Shown: positions 40,736 to 53,824 of the stretch, one piece after another
Layout: every line of letters starts with the position of its first letter
How positions within the stretch are numbered: the stretch's first letter is position 1
From: Kingdonia uniflora
Lineage: Eukaryota; Streptophyta; Magnoliopsida; Ranunculales; Circaeasteraceae
NCBI GenBank assembly: GCA_014058105.1
Contig: JACGCM010001311.1
Location: 496,001-560,000, forward strand
DNA length: 64,000 nt
Direction of reading: 5' to 3'
Notes under the pieces: generated by a model
The model's input: the letters and a program-made list of their open reading frames with translations, nothing else
Database searches by the model: none
What the model was told of the DNA's origin: nothing
Made by a program: the position numbers and the translations under genes

Positions 40736-41769
40736 TAGAATTATCCTGATATTTCAGTTGAACGATAAAACTAATAGCTTTGGACAGAATTTGTAAAAGA
40801 CCTACATATTCCATAAGTTTTTGCCAAATATCATAATGTTGGCTAATACTTGGATGATATTCCATAACTTTATAATTTCTAGCAACCATATACTTTTTGC
40901 GAAAGGTTCAGATATATTTTGGCCCTAACTTTTAATTTTTCAAAAAGGAAAAATAAATTTGTTTAATACAAAAGTGATTTAGTACTCCTTTCTTCAATAA
41001 GGACCCCTTGAAATTAAAGATTGTTATTTCACGCAAAATCTGAAAGTAGTTGCTAATCATGTGTCGACTGTGGAGACTGTAGACCAGTTTACATAAAAAT
41101 AGAATTGTGCTTAATCATGAGGTCATAAGGAAAACCTCTTTCAACTAATTTATGCAAGACTAATGACCCCAAATAACTTTTATATGTAAAAAAAGCATAA
41201 ACTCGTCTATATTGTTTTCCGAAGTTCAATAATCCATAATCACTAGCAAGAATTCAAACTTTTGGAAAGCAAAAAAATTAAAACTTAGTTGGATAATATT
41301 CTATTCTATTAAACAATCATAACACACACATAATTATGAGAGAAGAGTGGAGAAAAATTATTGACTAGTACTACTCATGGCTCGCCACGACGATTACGTC
41401 GATGCGCCTTCGGCGCTACGTAATTATCCATTAACTCGCCTTCGGCGCTGAAAGACCCATACGGACATAATAATCTAAAAAAGTGTCCAGATAATCATAC
41501 GGAAAATAATTAAACAAAGTAAGTTTTTTAATTCATAATATTTAGGGCAAACTTAATTTTCATGTTACCATTGACCAAGTCACGGATGATAGTCTTAACA
41601 AGTCTGCATACCTTCGACACTAACAACAAAATTAGGAAGCCAAGCATTCAACATTATAATAAAACAATTAAACTTGGTGTCATTTTTCTTCACCATGCAA
41701 ATCGATAAATATAATAAGATGTCCATAAACAAAGACGTTACTTCAAACTAAGCTAAGAAAAAATCTACT
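40736..41769. other. AT-rich intergenic DNA with a GC-rich hairpin
   Basis: No coding frame. At 41400-41450 two copies of CGCCTTCGGCG stand out in AT-rich sequence; the minus strand then runs to CTAGT at about 41366-41370. This resembles a Helitron 3' end (hairpin then CTRRT), but the hairpin-to-end spacing of about 35 bp is longer than usual. Confidence 0.35.
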
Positions 41770-42129
41770 CTAATATGCATAATTAACTGCATCACAATTT
41801 ACTTCTAATTGAGTTTCATCACAAAGTTGAATCATTTCATGCCCCTTAAATATGTAACTATGAAGATACTTAATAGCTTTAACACCTAAATAAACTCCAT
41901 CATTTAAATGATTAGGTTGAACGCGAGCTTTAAGACCCTTTTTGCTACATTTGTCACCATCACAAAGCTGAGTCATTTCATGCCCCTTAAATATGTAACT
42001 ATGAAGATACTTAATTGCTTCAACACCTGAATAACCTTCATCCTTTAGATGATTAGGTTGATCGCGAGCTTCAAGACCCTTTCTGTTACATTTGTCGTCA
42101 TTTTTGTGCGAAGACGACGAGTTCGTCAA
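41770..42129 (-). pseudogene. duplicated Helitron-protein fragment
   Basis: A 119-codon minus-strand frame made of two 47-aa repeats (DNA units 41820-41960 and 41961-42101, period 141 bp). Each contains AIKYLHSYIFKGHEM. This resembles the IKYLYKYIYKGHD block of plant Helitron Rep/helicase proteins. Nothing else of the Helitron protein is seen nearby. In-frame duplication keeps the frame open. Expression is unproven. Confidence 0.45.
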
Positions 42130-45060
42130 GGGTGTAATTAGAACCTAAGTACAATTTTGACAGAAATATAATGAACGTTAGTGCCATATATGTAGATAAT
42201 TTTGTATCACTGTGAGACATATACGTCCGGTTTATTCGAGTTCACCAAAGAGCAATTTTATACCACTATGGAACATAATGCATAACTGCTTTAGGTTATA
42301 AAATTAAAGACAATACATGAAAATAATAGTACCCACATTATGAGCAATGACTTGCTTAAATTTTATACCACTACAGAACATAATGCATAACTGCTTTAGG
42401 TTATTAAAATTAAAAGCAATATATGAAAACAGTAGTACCCATATTAAGAGCAACAACTTTGTGAATAAATAGTGATCCAAAACAACATATCATAATTTAT
42501 GTCACTTTACTCGATATATATGCCATAACAGATCATGTATTATAGTAGTCAAACATAAGAAGAGACATGGGAGAAAGCAGACATAAGTACAATAAAGTAT
42601 AACATTTACTTACCTCAGAAATGTTTTCATTATTCGCCATATAAATAATTAGAATCCAAGTAGATCACCTAGAACAAAAGTAACAAATAAGTAAATAAAT
42701 AAGCACGATGCAGAGTAAGTCTTGAATACACAATCGGCATAAATAATGAGTCTTACGTTTGCGGCATATGTTTAGGCATCCAAATAACTGTAATCTACAT
42801 TTAGGCATCAAAAAGTTTAAGCATTACCTTATGGGGTTAGGAATCTTTATGGTTTTGCTATAAATATTCATACTGATGATTTATATGCCAACTACTAAAC
42901 CATGATGATTTATTTACCAACAACTAAGTCATTATGTACCTTCCATATGTGAATAAGTATCCAACCACTATATAAACAAACAGCTACAACAACAACTAAT
43001 ATAATCCTACAACTATATAATAGCAAGCTATCTTCTTGTGCAACCAAGCTTCTTAAATGGTTCTCCAATGTTTAGACTTTAACCATACCTCACTTCCTAC
43101 AAATCTTTCCTAATCTAAAATGACTCGCTAAGTCTTTAATGTAAAATTAGTTTGTTTTTTTTTGTATGAAGCACACCAACAGCAACAAACACCAACAGCA
43201 AGTTAACAACAAGTATAAATGAAAACAGCTAAGTCTTTAATGTAAAATAAGTTTGTTTCTTTTTGTATCAAGCACACCAAAAGCAACAAACACCAACAAC
43301 AAGTTTATAGGAAGTATAAATCAAAACAGCTAAGTCGTTAATGTAAAATCGATTGGTTTTTTTATGTGTCAAGAACACCAACAATAACAAACACCAACAA
43401 CAAGGTAACAGGAAGTATAAATCAAAATAGCAAGTATCAAAAATATCAACATCAAGTATAACAACAACTATATTTAAAGAGTAGAGAGTAGAGATCGAGT
43501 AGAGAGAAAAATACATTAAACATTGATGGTGATCTAATTATTACCAACGTTTAGCTTTGATGGAATGTTCAGAGTCTGGAGGTTGGCATGACATGGTATT
43601 AGTATTATCTTAGGCTTGTGCTTTCATTGTATGTGGGACAGATTAATTGTCATCTTCATGGTACTTGGCCTAATAATTCCTATGTCAGGTTTGCTTACTG
43701 CACGAAATTAAGTAATAACATTTTGGCCCCAAATGACTTCCAGAGGCTTAAATACCGTACTAAAGGTGAAATGAAACTTCGTAGGTTGATGTTGTTATCC
43801 ACGAAAGTGCTCTAAACGATGATGCATTACCACTTCCATAATTGTGATATTGTAACTTAAGTATTGAGGGTGAAGCACTTTTATTCTGGAAGCTTTTGCT
43901 TGATACTAAAAAGGGTGCCTTACACTAATTCATAATTCTAAAATTTATATATATATACACCTTTATCTATACACTAATAAGCTCCTTACACCTTCAACTG
44001 AGAATATAACCAGTAAGTTTGTAATACAACTAGTAAGTCTGTGTACATTCTCAATAAAACTACTATTTTTCGTTTGAGGCCGTTAGTTACGGCAGAGCTC
44101 ATTGTTTACTAAGAGCCTGAGAGTAGAAAATAAAGTGACCCATGACTCCATGAGTAATGTAGAACTAAATTTAAGCTTCTTATACCATATTGTTCACATT
44201 TTTTTATAGATAAAAAAATTCCATGAAAACCCCATAACCAAGTTTTTCATAAACAAATTATCAAACAGTTACAATGATACTCTTGAGCTCACATGTACCT
44301 CTCCAAATTGAGTGGCATGTACACCTTATAGTTTGACCAACATAGCAGTAAATAACAAATACAATATAACAGTAAACAACAAATAGACTTATAGCTTACC
44401 CCTGAAGAAAATAGGGTATAATCTGTAAAACAGGGCATTCTCCATATTGGACAGGCTTACAAATTGAGTGGCATGTACAGACTTACAAATTCTCAATAAA
44501 ACTGCTGGTTATCCCTTGAGAATACAACCAGTAACTCTATTTGCTTTAGGGAATAAGGGGATAAGTTGTAAAATATGGCATTCTCCATATTGGACTTACA
44601 ACAGCAACAGAGTAAAGAGAGAGGGAAAGAGATAGACAAATAAGTACCAATCAAACAACAATAATAATAGCAAGAAATAGATCGATAAAAGTGCAATCAA
44701 ACTTAACAGTAACAGCAATCAAAATAACAAGTAAAGAGAGAGGGAAAATGAATCTTGCCAGCAAAAGAGTAGAAAGAGATAAAGATAAAGAAAAAAAGAA
44801 AGAAAAGATAAGTACCTTGGTTAGAAAGAGAGAGAGATAGATGGAGAGACGTGATGGGAAAAGAAGAAGAAGAGTCAGGCTAGCTTTGATAGGAGAGAGA
44901 CTTAACTACCCCTTTACGTGTTTTGTCGAAAGTACCCCTAAGTATGAGAGTAGAATGAATCTATGTCGTCCATCTATCTCTTTCCCACAAATCCTAGCCC
45001 CTCTTTATCTTTGAGATAATGGCAAATTTTTCTATTTGAAAACTATTATTATCTAATGTA
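42130..45060. other. AT-rich intergenic DNA with short tandem repeats
   Basis: Contains two copies of a roughly 105-bp unit (about 42255-42475, with ACATAATGCATAACTGCTTT). It also has three copies of a roughly 101-bp unit (43128-43440, with AAGTC(T/G)TTAATGTAAAAT and repeated CACCAACA words). A 65-codon plus frame at 43618-43815 is unrecognised and weak. No gene can be supported. Confidence 0.6.
43128..43440. repeat. 101-bp tandem repeat, three copies
   Basis: Units start CTAAGTCTTTAATGTAAAAT at 43128, 43229 and 43330. Each has a T-run, a GTAT(G/C)AAGCACACC block and CAACAAACACCAAC words, with growing divergence. Confidence 0.7.
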
Positions 45061-45464
45061 TAATAAGATAGTTGTTTTGTTTCTCTGTGGCTACAAATAC
45101 TTAACCCTTAATAGGGTTATATACTTTCACTCAAACTCACCCCATAAGCCCTAATGGTATATGGGTTTGTTAGGAGTTTAGTAGAACACCCCAACCCGGT
45201 TGCGTTCCCACCTTGGGCCAGACCCAACTCCTAATACTCACCCTTGGGGTGGTCCATACAAGGACGACTTGCCTCGTCAAAACCTCTTCCTAGTAAAATC
45301 TTCTTTTGGCAAAAATTTGTGCAAGGAAAGAGTATAGTCTTATACCATGTATGGGTTATAGACGCATATAGGTTGCCTCAATAAAAGATCTAGTCATTAA
45401 AACCTCCTAGGATAAAAACTACACTATTAGAAGAAAAAAAAAGTACAACACGCATGTTTCCACC

Positions 45465-46830
45465 TCAGTTCAGGACTACTCCCCTTGACGTCAATTTCCC
45501 CTGAGATATATCTCCCCGGGATAATAGTGAATAAAAACTTTTGCATGCCGATTCCATGTACCAGCTGCTTGAACTTAATTGGTGCAAGAGTCTTCGTGAA
45601 TAGGTTTGCAAAGTTATCTTCTGAATATTTTCAATAACGTCAATCTCATTCACCTTTTGTAAGTCATAAGTATGGAATGACTTCCGTAAAATATGTTTTA
45701 TTATGTCGCCATTGATAAAATTGTCATTGAATTGAATGATACAGGTAGGGGTGTCTTTATACAGAGTCGATGTTTTATCTTGGATAGAACATAACACAAC
45801 TTCAGTTGATGTGATGTATCTTGGAGCACAACCATAATTCTCTTCCAGCTTCATAAAGTGTAAGAATTTTCTCGTGGTTCGAAGATGTGACTAACACCAT
45901 CTGCTTCATCGATCCCCAAGATTTTATTCTATCCCCGTACATAAACACATAATCCACCTAACAATAAGATCTATGTGGGTCTGACAAATATTCTGTATCG
46001 GCGTACCCTATAATTTTGCGTTTACCATTTTTGGGTCGAACAGATCCTAGTCTTTCGTGCCAATCAAATAACTCAAAATGTGATTAATTTCCTTTCAGTG
46101 CCTTTGGGTAGGAATAAAACTATGGTAAGCCAAATAGTTCACTGCGAATGAGTCATCAGGTCTAATATACTCAGATAACTATAGCAAAAAAACTCATAGC
46201 TATGGCATCACGGCCCTATGAGTTTCTCCCCCCATTAAGATGGTAAAAGATGTCGTTGTCCACATCCAAGTAATGGATGTACAATAAATAACTTAGCACT
46301 GTGTGCTGCATCCATACCGAAGTATTAGGTAACTTTTATGATATATATTACTTGGTGTACGAGTATGCCACTACCAAGATATTCGATCTGAAAATCAAGA
46401 CCATATTTGATTTCCTAAGGTCTTTTATTTTAAATTCCTTCATAAGATATTCGGCGGCTCTTGTGATCTCCCCCAGAGTTCTAATGATATCCAAATAATT
46501 TAGTACACTGTTATGATGACACATAAGCTAATTTTTATGTTTTAAATAATAACGCATGGATAGATAAGGATATTTGTGAAGTCTCTGACTTTAAAATACT
46601 CTGTCAACTTACTATGTCTCATGGGCCTTGATTGCTTCAAGTCAACTATAACTTTTCCAATTTTATTATGTACACACCATGTGTGTCGGGCTTAATTGCT
46701 TCCAAAAGCTTATACCTCCCCAGGTAGCTTCATAAAGATATCCATATCTAGTTTCCCATATAGATATGTAGTATTTATATAAGACGCATGTCTAGCTTGT
46801 CCTCAAAAACTTGACAAACTGATCAGTACC
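45465..46830 (-). pseudogene. decayed Ty1/copia RT-RNase H fragment
   Basis: Minus-strand order: YLYGKLDMDIFMKLP (about 46750), DLKQSRPMRHSKLTEY, degenerate palm region, GYADTEYLSDPHRSYC, KSWGSMKQMVLVTSSNHEK, CIIQFNDNFINGD, KHILRKSFHTYDLQKVNEID (45600-45750). These match copia RT and RNase H blocks from a lineage different from copia A and B. Stops are frequent. The fragment is cut at 46830 by E2. The region 45060-45465 may hold its 3' end and LTR, but I could not define one. Confidence 0.75.
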
Positions 46831-47363
46831 TGCAATAGCCTAATTCTGGGATTTGGACTCAACCTTTATACAAGATGTAATCATAATGCTAATAATAACT
46901 AACGTAAAAGTTTAACATGGAATACCTTTGAATAGGTTAAAAACCATGACCTCTCTTGAGGATTTTAGAAAGAGAGAGATGCTATTGAGAATGCTAACTA
47001 TTACAAGGAGTTTTGTAGAGACTTTCTCGATATGAAAAGTCTGTCCTTTTACCTGCTGTTCTGTGGACCTATTTATAGGTCTTATAATATGATTGTTTGA
47101 CGAACATTAAGTCTCTTAATGATGGACGATACAAACTATAAGTGAGATATTCTTTGACCAGGTTGTATAACATTTTGATTTATGCTGTTGAGCAATGGCT
47201 TTATTAATGATTGTACACCTTAAGGAGATCGAACTATTAGTGTAAAGGTCGAAAGAGATGTTTTGGACTGAAGAACGTTTAATCATGTCTTCAATAGTAC
47301 TTCTTGTATGCTGATGAGATCGAGGACGATGCTTGAGTCTGAGATACGAAATACGTTATTACA
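46831..47363 (-). repeat. E2 3' LTR
   Basis: 533 bp, plus orientation TGCAATAGCC...CGTTATTACA. The inner edge matches the E1 internal/LTR junction (GGTTGAGAG(C/T)CG before the LTR) and shares CTCGATCTCATCAGCATAC with the E1 LTR. The start differs from the 5' LTR start (63916, TGTAATAACC) by a T-to-C change at base 3. Confidence 0.85.
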
Positions 47364-47519
47364 CGACGACTCTCAACCAAGAGCACGAGGATTACTCTGG
47401 ACGAGTGGTGTTAGTTGAGACATTCGTACTGTCTATGTTTCCAGATTTTGTTATTTTGCTTCTGATTGTGCCACATGCTCTATTGGCGAGACCGAAAGCA
47501 CATTTTGCTCGAAGATGAA

Positions 47520-50004
47520 TGTCACTCCCCAAAATCCGGTAATCGGCAGCTTGACCAATTACTAGATTCTAAGTAGTGCAGGTCGGGGAATCCAAAGATT
47601 CTACCCCACAAATAGGCAAGCCGTAGACAAATTTTGGCTCGGCTATTAACATATTGCAATAATCATCAGAGTAAAGAAATGAAATAACAACATAGCGGAA
47701 GCGAAAAACATATATACATATCTGACAAAAATATATACAATGTCCAAAATAAGGTACAGTAACATACGCTGAGATAACAACAAAAGTCTAAACTAAAACT
47801 GGTCGGCAACGTCAACTGCTCCAAATATTGCTGAGGCTCTCAGCAACTCAAACTACTCAACCTCTGAAAGGGGGGAAATAATATGAGAGTGAGCAAAACC
47901 ACGGCTCACTGAATACCCAACAAATCTAAATAACATACTAGTAAACTGAGTAGTAAGAACAGAAAGGAAATATAAGAGTAACCAGAGTAAGAATAAGAAA
48001 TATAAGAAAAGGAGGGAATGTGACAATGAGGGAAAGATGCAATGATATGCCAATGATGCGATATGTGCTAAGTTCTAAATGCTAAATGAGTTGATATTGA
48101 AAACGTGATGCAATCCTATTATAATAATTAATGGTTGATCAACCGCTAGCATGTTTGACATAAAGAGATCTGTTAAAGGGATACAATGGGTACGATTTTT
48201 GTCAAGCTCGACCAAACTAGTGGGTACTCACTTGATCAAAGTGTTATGGGTTTTTCAATCTACGGAGCCAACATCTGAACTGTATTTCATTCCGAAGAAT
48301 TTCAACCTCAAGGATAAGCCTTGTACCAGATTGTAAATACTTTCTCATATCTTCTCACACTCCCGGATGGGTTTATAAGGTATGATAGTATCCATCCTGG
48401 ACCCACCTACTATTTTAACCCGATGTAGGACTCTTACGATCTTATCGAAGGTCAAACAATGTAGAGCTTTGTTATGTATCCGATCTCGATAAGTTCAAAG
48501 AGTTTGCATGATTTGAAAAGATGCAACAGATCCCATGGATCACAATGTAAGAGCCGTGAACCCGATAAACATACATAGGATAACCACCTACAGAAGAGCG
48601 TGACAACAATCCTAAAAAAATGCCCAATGACTCGGTTGCACCATCTAAACCGATGAAACAGCAACCTAACCGTCATCACAACTAAACAACCTTAGTCTCT
48701 AGAAGACTGAACCCAACAACAAGAATGTAACTACTAGTAACTACACTAATAACTTCTAGCAAAACCCAAAGCCAATATAACTATAGTAACTAGAGAGTTA
48801 ACAGTTACGGAGAAGTAATACGAAAATAAAACCTAACTGATCACAACACTTATATGCTCAGAGTACTACTCAAATCAACATCTATTAACTAGTAGAGGAA
48901 TTTAGAAATGAAGGGAAAACTTGCCTGAAGGAAATCCCGAGTCCTGCGAAAAACCAGCCCGGAAACCCAACTACGATCTGCAGAAAAACAAATGGAACGC
49001 CTGGTAATATAACACACACCAGGAACAACAAACAACCAACAATTTAAGGAAAGGAGAATAAAATCCAAACCCTAGAAATCAAATCCTAAGCCAAATCAAG
49101 CGGAATTGACGAAAAGTAATAAGGGAATTACTTACCGAGGATAGGTGAAGAGATCGCGGCAAAGCTGAGGGAGAATCCGCGAGCGAAGAGGAAGGTTGGA
49201 TTAGGAGTGAGGAGTGAGGAGGAGAGAGGAAAAGTTTAGGGAGGGGAGATAGTGAAGGAGTGAAGAGAGGAATGTAGAAATGGAGTATATAAACCCAGAC
49301 GCAGCTGAAATCGCGCCTCTGTTCGAACAGGGAAGATCCTGTTCGAACAGGACAAGGCTTATTCGAACAGAATGTTGCAGGAATGAAAGAAAACAGTCCC
49401 TGGAAGATCCAGTTAGAACAGACAAAGTCTTGTTTGAATTGAACTGGTCTGTTCTAAAACTGGACTTACCAAAAAAGCTAAGGAATTGCCGGGAGACACC
49501 ACGGACCACCCTGGGCACCCCGGAACTCCACAGACCACCTCTACCACCACACAAACATTTCTACGAACCCAACCAAGGTTCCCCAAGATGAACACACCAC
49601 CTTTACCGCCCCTCGGCAACCAAAGCGCCTAAGCCCCCAAAAAGGAATCTTTTCCTCCGGCGACCTCGAAAATTCACTGGTCACTCCAGCGGTTCACCGG
49701 AACCACCCCAAATTACACACATAACACATAAATACCACTACCAAACTTTCTACAGGCTCCCAAGGCCACAAAACCACCTTTAACTCCAAAACACCTCCGA
49801 ACCGCCCAAAACTACTAAAGGAATCTAATACTAAACCACCGAATGGAATAAATGGATGCATAAAGGATGAGTAGAATGGATGAAAGAGTACATGCGGAAA
49901 ATGAATGCGGAACTTAACGTGAAGGAAAGAAATCTAATATGCTAATGAGATTAAGAATAGGATTAAGAGTGAATATTAGGAATAATTAAATACGGGTCAT
50001 TACA
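47520..50004 (-). repeat. chromovirus 3' LTR
   Basis: 2485 bp; minus strand starts TGTAATGACCC and ends GGGGAGTGACA. It contains GTTCGAACAG motifs (49319-49460), followed on the minus strand by a TATATA box (49286-49293). Confidence 0.9.
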
Positions 50005-50022
50005 ATCTACCCCCCTAAAAGA
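50005..50022 (-). other. chromovirus polypurine tract
   Basis: The minus strand reads TTTTAGGGGGGTAGAT before the LTR, preceded by GAGGACGAAATTTTC. Confidence 0.85.
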
Positions 50023-50052
50023 AAATTTCGTCCTCGAAATTAAAGACATATC

Positions 50053-51327
50053 TCAGCCTGAGAATAAATGTTGATAGTATCTCCTCACATCGGCCTTCAA
50101 CTCCCAGGTAGCCTCCTCTGGTCCATGGTGACTCCACTGGACTCTCACAAAAGGAATAACCTTGCTACGAAGAACTTTCTCCTCCCGATCCAAAATGCAC
50201 TCCGGATGTTCAATATACGAGGCATCGCCCTGAACCTCTATCGGTCCCCAATCAATCACGTGAGTAGGACCCCGCTCGTACTTCCTCAACATAGAAACGT
50301 GGAAGATGCTGTAAACTCTGCTCAGCTGCGGCGGTAATGCTAACCGGTACGCTAACTTTCCAACTCTATCCAGAATCTCAAACGGCCCAATATATCTCAG
50401 AGCTAGCTTCCCCTTCTTACTAAAACGCATCACGCCCTTCATCGGTGAAACCTTCAGTAAAACATGATCTCCGATCCAAAACTCTAACGGTCTCCTGTGG
50501 ATGTCGACGTAACTCTTCTATCAACTCAGAGCTGTACGTAGTCGATCTCTGATAATAGTAACTGCCTCTGTGGTCTCCCGAACTAAGTATGGCCCCAGTA
50601 AACTCTGTTCGCCAACCTCTACCCAACTCAAAGGTAATCTGCATGGTCTACCATATAAAGCCTCGTATAATGCCATCCCGATGCTCGAATGAAAGCTGTT
50701 GTTGTACGCGAACTCTGCCCAAGGTAAGTACTCGTCTCAGCTTCCCTTAAAGTCCAAAACACAAGCTCGAAGCATATCCTCAAGGATCTGGTTAACTCGC
50801 TCTGTCTGACCGTCGGTCTGAGGGTGAAATGCTGTACTGAAATCCAGTTTAGTATCCATAGCTCGCTGAAAACTCTACCAAAATTTGCCGGTAAACCTTG
50901 CATCTCTATCTGACACTATCGATACTGGAATCCTCACATATATCATTCTCAACTTATCCATTGTAAATGTCATGCGAACTGAAATAAAATGCGCCGATTT
51001 GGTTAGTCGGTCCACAATCACCCAAATAGAATCATGTAGCTTCTTCGTCCGCGGTAAACCCGATATGAAGTCCATCGTCACATGCTCTAATTTCTACTCC
51101 GGAATAGTTAAGGGTTTAAGCTGTCCTGCCAGTTTCTGATGCTCGGCCTTCACCTGCTGGCATGTAAGACATTTGGAAACAAAATCAGCTATCTCGCGCT
51201 TCATATTATTCCACCAAAAATGTCTTTTTAGGTCCTGGTACATCTTCGTACTACCTGGATGGATAATGTATCTCGAACCATGAGCCTCACTTAGAACCTC
51301 ACGTTTTAGAACCTCGGAATCTGGCAT
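50053..51327 (-). pseudogene. chromovirus integrase and chromodomain
   Basis: Zinc part near 51100-51300 (SRYIIHPGSTKMYQDLKR ... CLTCQQVK), catalytic MTMDFISGLPRT and IVSDRDARFTGKFW. The C-terminal part follows (GPFEILDRVGKLAYRLALPP, FHVSMLRKY). A chromodomain at the end has the aromatic cage-like VRVQWSHHGPEEATWE. Frameshifts and stops separate the segments. The chromodomain is expected to guide integration to heterochromatin. Confidence 0.9.
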
Positions 51328-51372
51328 GCATAATCTTCCCCTGTATCTGATGCTGTCATCTGAATTAGCTGT

Positions 51373-51960
51373 CTAATCAGGTCGGGTGTCGTCTAAAGCC
51401 CAAGACTGTAATCTGTCGTTCTGCTCCTGCACCTTTATAATCCAAGAAATCCAAGGAGGCTGAACTCTCAAATTTGCAATATGGTTACCCATTGTCTGTG
51501 AACTCATAGTCAACCCAAACTCTGCGATATCACCAAGCATCGTCCACTCATGAATCATCAGACGTGCAAGTAATCCCCTAGGTAAACAACTCAAAGCGCC
51601 GGCCACCACGTTTGCCTTCCCCGGATGATACTGCCAATCTACATCGTAGTCCTTCAGAAATTCCATCCACCTACGTTGTCTCATGTTCATCTCCTTTTGA
51701 GAGAAAAGATACCGCAAACTCCTGTGATCAGAAAAGAGCTCGAACCTTTCCCCGTACAAGTAGTGTCTCCAGATCTTCAGCGCATAAACCACTGCTGCCA
51801 ACTCGAGGTCATGAGTAGGATAATTCCTCTCGTATACCTTAAGTTGTCTCGAAGCGTAAGCCACCACCTTGCCCTCCTGCATCAAAATGCAACCAATCCC
51901 ACTAAGCGATGCATCACTGTATACTCTATATCTCTACCCACTGGATGGAACGATCAGAAC
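51373..51960 (-). pseudogene. chromovirus RNase H
   Basis: [60 protein letters not shown] and [20 protein letters not shown] are all typical. The N-terminal Asp part (YSDASLSG) continues rightwards to about 51935 with one in-frame stop between. Confidence 0.88.
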
Positions 51961-52760
51961 TGGTGCTATCATCAATCTGCTCTTCAACTCGGCGAAAGCT
52001 GAAGTACATCGATCATCCCAAACGAACCGAATGTCCTTCTGTGTCGAACGAGTCAAAGGAGTTGCAATCCGTGAAAACCCCTCGATAAATCTATGATAGT
52101 AACCCGCTAAACCCAGAAAACTGTGAATCTCGGTAACACTCGTCGGTTGTGCCCAATCTGCGACTGCTAGCACCTTGGAAGGATCTATTACAATTTCATA
52201 CTTAGACACTACGTGTTCTAGGAATTTTACCTCCTGCTGCCAAAACTCACACTTTTCAAACATATCAAATAGTGCGTTCTCCCGCAAGGTCTGTAAAGCA
52301 ATCCTCAAATGTTCCTCGTGCTCTATATCGGTCTTTGAATAGATCAAAATGTCATCGGCGAATGCAATGACGAACCGATCAAGAAATGGGCTGAAAACAC
52401 GGTTCATCAAGTCCATAACGGCTGCGGGCACGTTCGTCAAACCGAACGGCATTACCCAAAACTCATAGTGTCCGTAACGAGTCCGAAAAGTTGTCTTCAA
52501 CACATCAGTTGCCTTGATCCTTAGCTGGTGGTATCCCGATCTAAGATCAATCATCGAAAAGAACTGCACTCCTCGAAGCTGGTCAAACAAGTCCTCGATC
52601 CTCGGCAACGGATATTTGTTCTTGATCGTGACTTTGTTCAACTCGCGGTAATCTATACACAAACGCATCGAGCCGTCCTCCTTCTTTACGAACAAATCCA
52701 GAGTTCCCCACGGTGAAGTACTCGGTCAAATGAAACCCTGATTCATCAACTTGGAAATCT
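51934..52760 (-). pseudogene. chromovirus reverse transcriptase
   Basis: [69 protein letters not shown] are present. The catalytic motif is [14 protein letters not shown]: the x in the usual F/Y-x-D-D is Ala where Ile is common, but both Asp residues are kept. The segment is open for 253 codons, the best-preserved pol part in the window. Confidence 0.9.
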
Positions 52761-52949
52761 GACCCTTCAGCTCTTTCAGCTCAGCAGGCGTCATACGGTA
52801 TGGTGCCTTCGAAATTGGTGCTGTACCCGAAACAAGATTTATGCTAAAGTTAATCGCTCTCGTCGGTGGTAACCCGAGAATCTACTGGAGCACGTCAGAA
52901 TAATTGCAAACTATAGGAATAGAGCTGACGTCCACGTCTGAGGACTCTA

Positions 52950-53335
52950 ACTCTAAGAATGCTAGTAAGCCGTCCCCTATCGCACAGGTTTCGAACTAGA
53001 GAACACAAAGTGCCTCTCGCCGGGAATACGAAAGGTAGCTGTCTTCTCAACGCAGTCTAAAGTGACCCGGTGTATCGACAACCAATCCATGCCTGGGATG
53101 ATGTCAAACTCATGCATCGGCAAAACTAATAGGTCTGCTCAGAGGATACAACCACAAACAACTATCGGGCAATCTCTACATATACGTGAGATGGACACCG
53201 AAGAATCTAAAGGAGTACCCACGAAAACCTCATCTATTAATAAAGAAGACTCAAAGCCAAAAATGCAGAGGAATGCAGATACGATGAATGAATATGATGC
53301 ACCAGAATCAAAAAGGACATGAGCGGGAGATGAAG
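52950..53335 (-). pseudogene. chromovirus aspartic protease
   Basis: The catalytic block AHVLFDSGASYSFI is intact near 53315-53275. It is followed by VLPMHEFDIIPGMDWLSIHR and GERHFVFSS further left, the usual order of Tekay protease. Confidence 0.8.
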
Positions 53336-53540
53336 AAATATGGATCGTACCTTACACCAGAGGTAAAGCGGTGCGAGCACCTCGCCTCCCCACTGCGTAC
53401 ATCCCGCTCTGTTCGTGGCCCTTCCCTTGCTGCACTGGATGATGTGGTCTCTGAACACCCTGAGGTCCTGGAACTATCTGTCTGCCCTGAGGACCCTGGA
53501 ACTGTCGCTACGCAAACTGCTAAATCTGCTGTGGTCACGG

Positions 53541-53824
53541 CTAAAAACCAATTGGACTCTGAAACTGCCCTTGTGGCTGCGGTCCTCTGACTAGTTTAGG
53601 ATAGTGCTGCTTGATGTGCCCTGACTCCCCGCAGTTCCAACACTGACGTAAAGCAAACTGTACTCTCTCAAAATATTGTCTGCCCACAACTCTAGCTGAG
53701 GTACTTTCAAACCTCGGCCTCTTCGAACCCAAGCTAGTGTACTGCGTCTGGACTGCCTTACCCTTATCGGGTCTTTGGTCTTGCCTCTATTGGTCCCTCA
53801 AGTCCTTGGACTTGCGATCCTCGG
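53541..53824 (-). pseudogene. chromovirus gag, C-terminal part only
   Basis: Zinc knuckle CWNCGESGHIKQHY lies in 53541-53732; the last Cys is Tyr. Upstream the gag sequence stops abruptly at about 53825, where LTR sequence begins, so the N-terminal gag domain and PBS are absent. Confidence 0.8.

Noticed and set aside
43618..43815. Possible 65-aa gene on the plus strand
   Set aside because: No recognisable domain, no start or splice context, flanked by tandem repeats; chance frame likely.
51625..52002. 125-codon plus-strand frame over the chromovirus RNase H
   Set aside because: Shadow of the RNase H/RT frame on the other strand.
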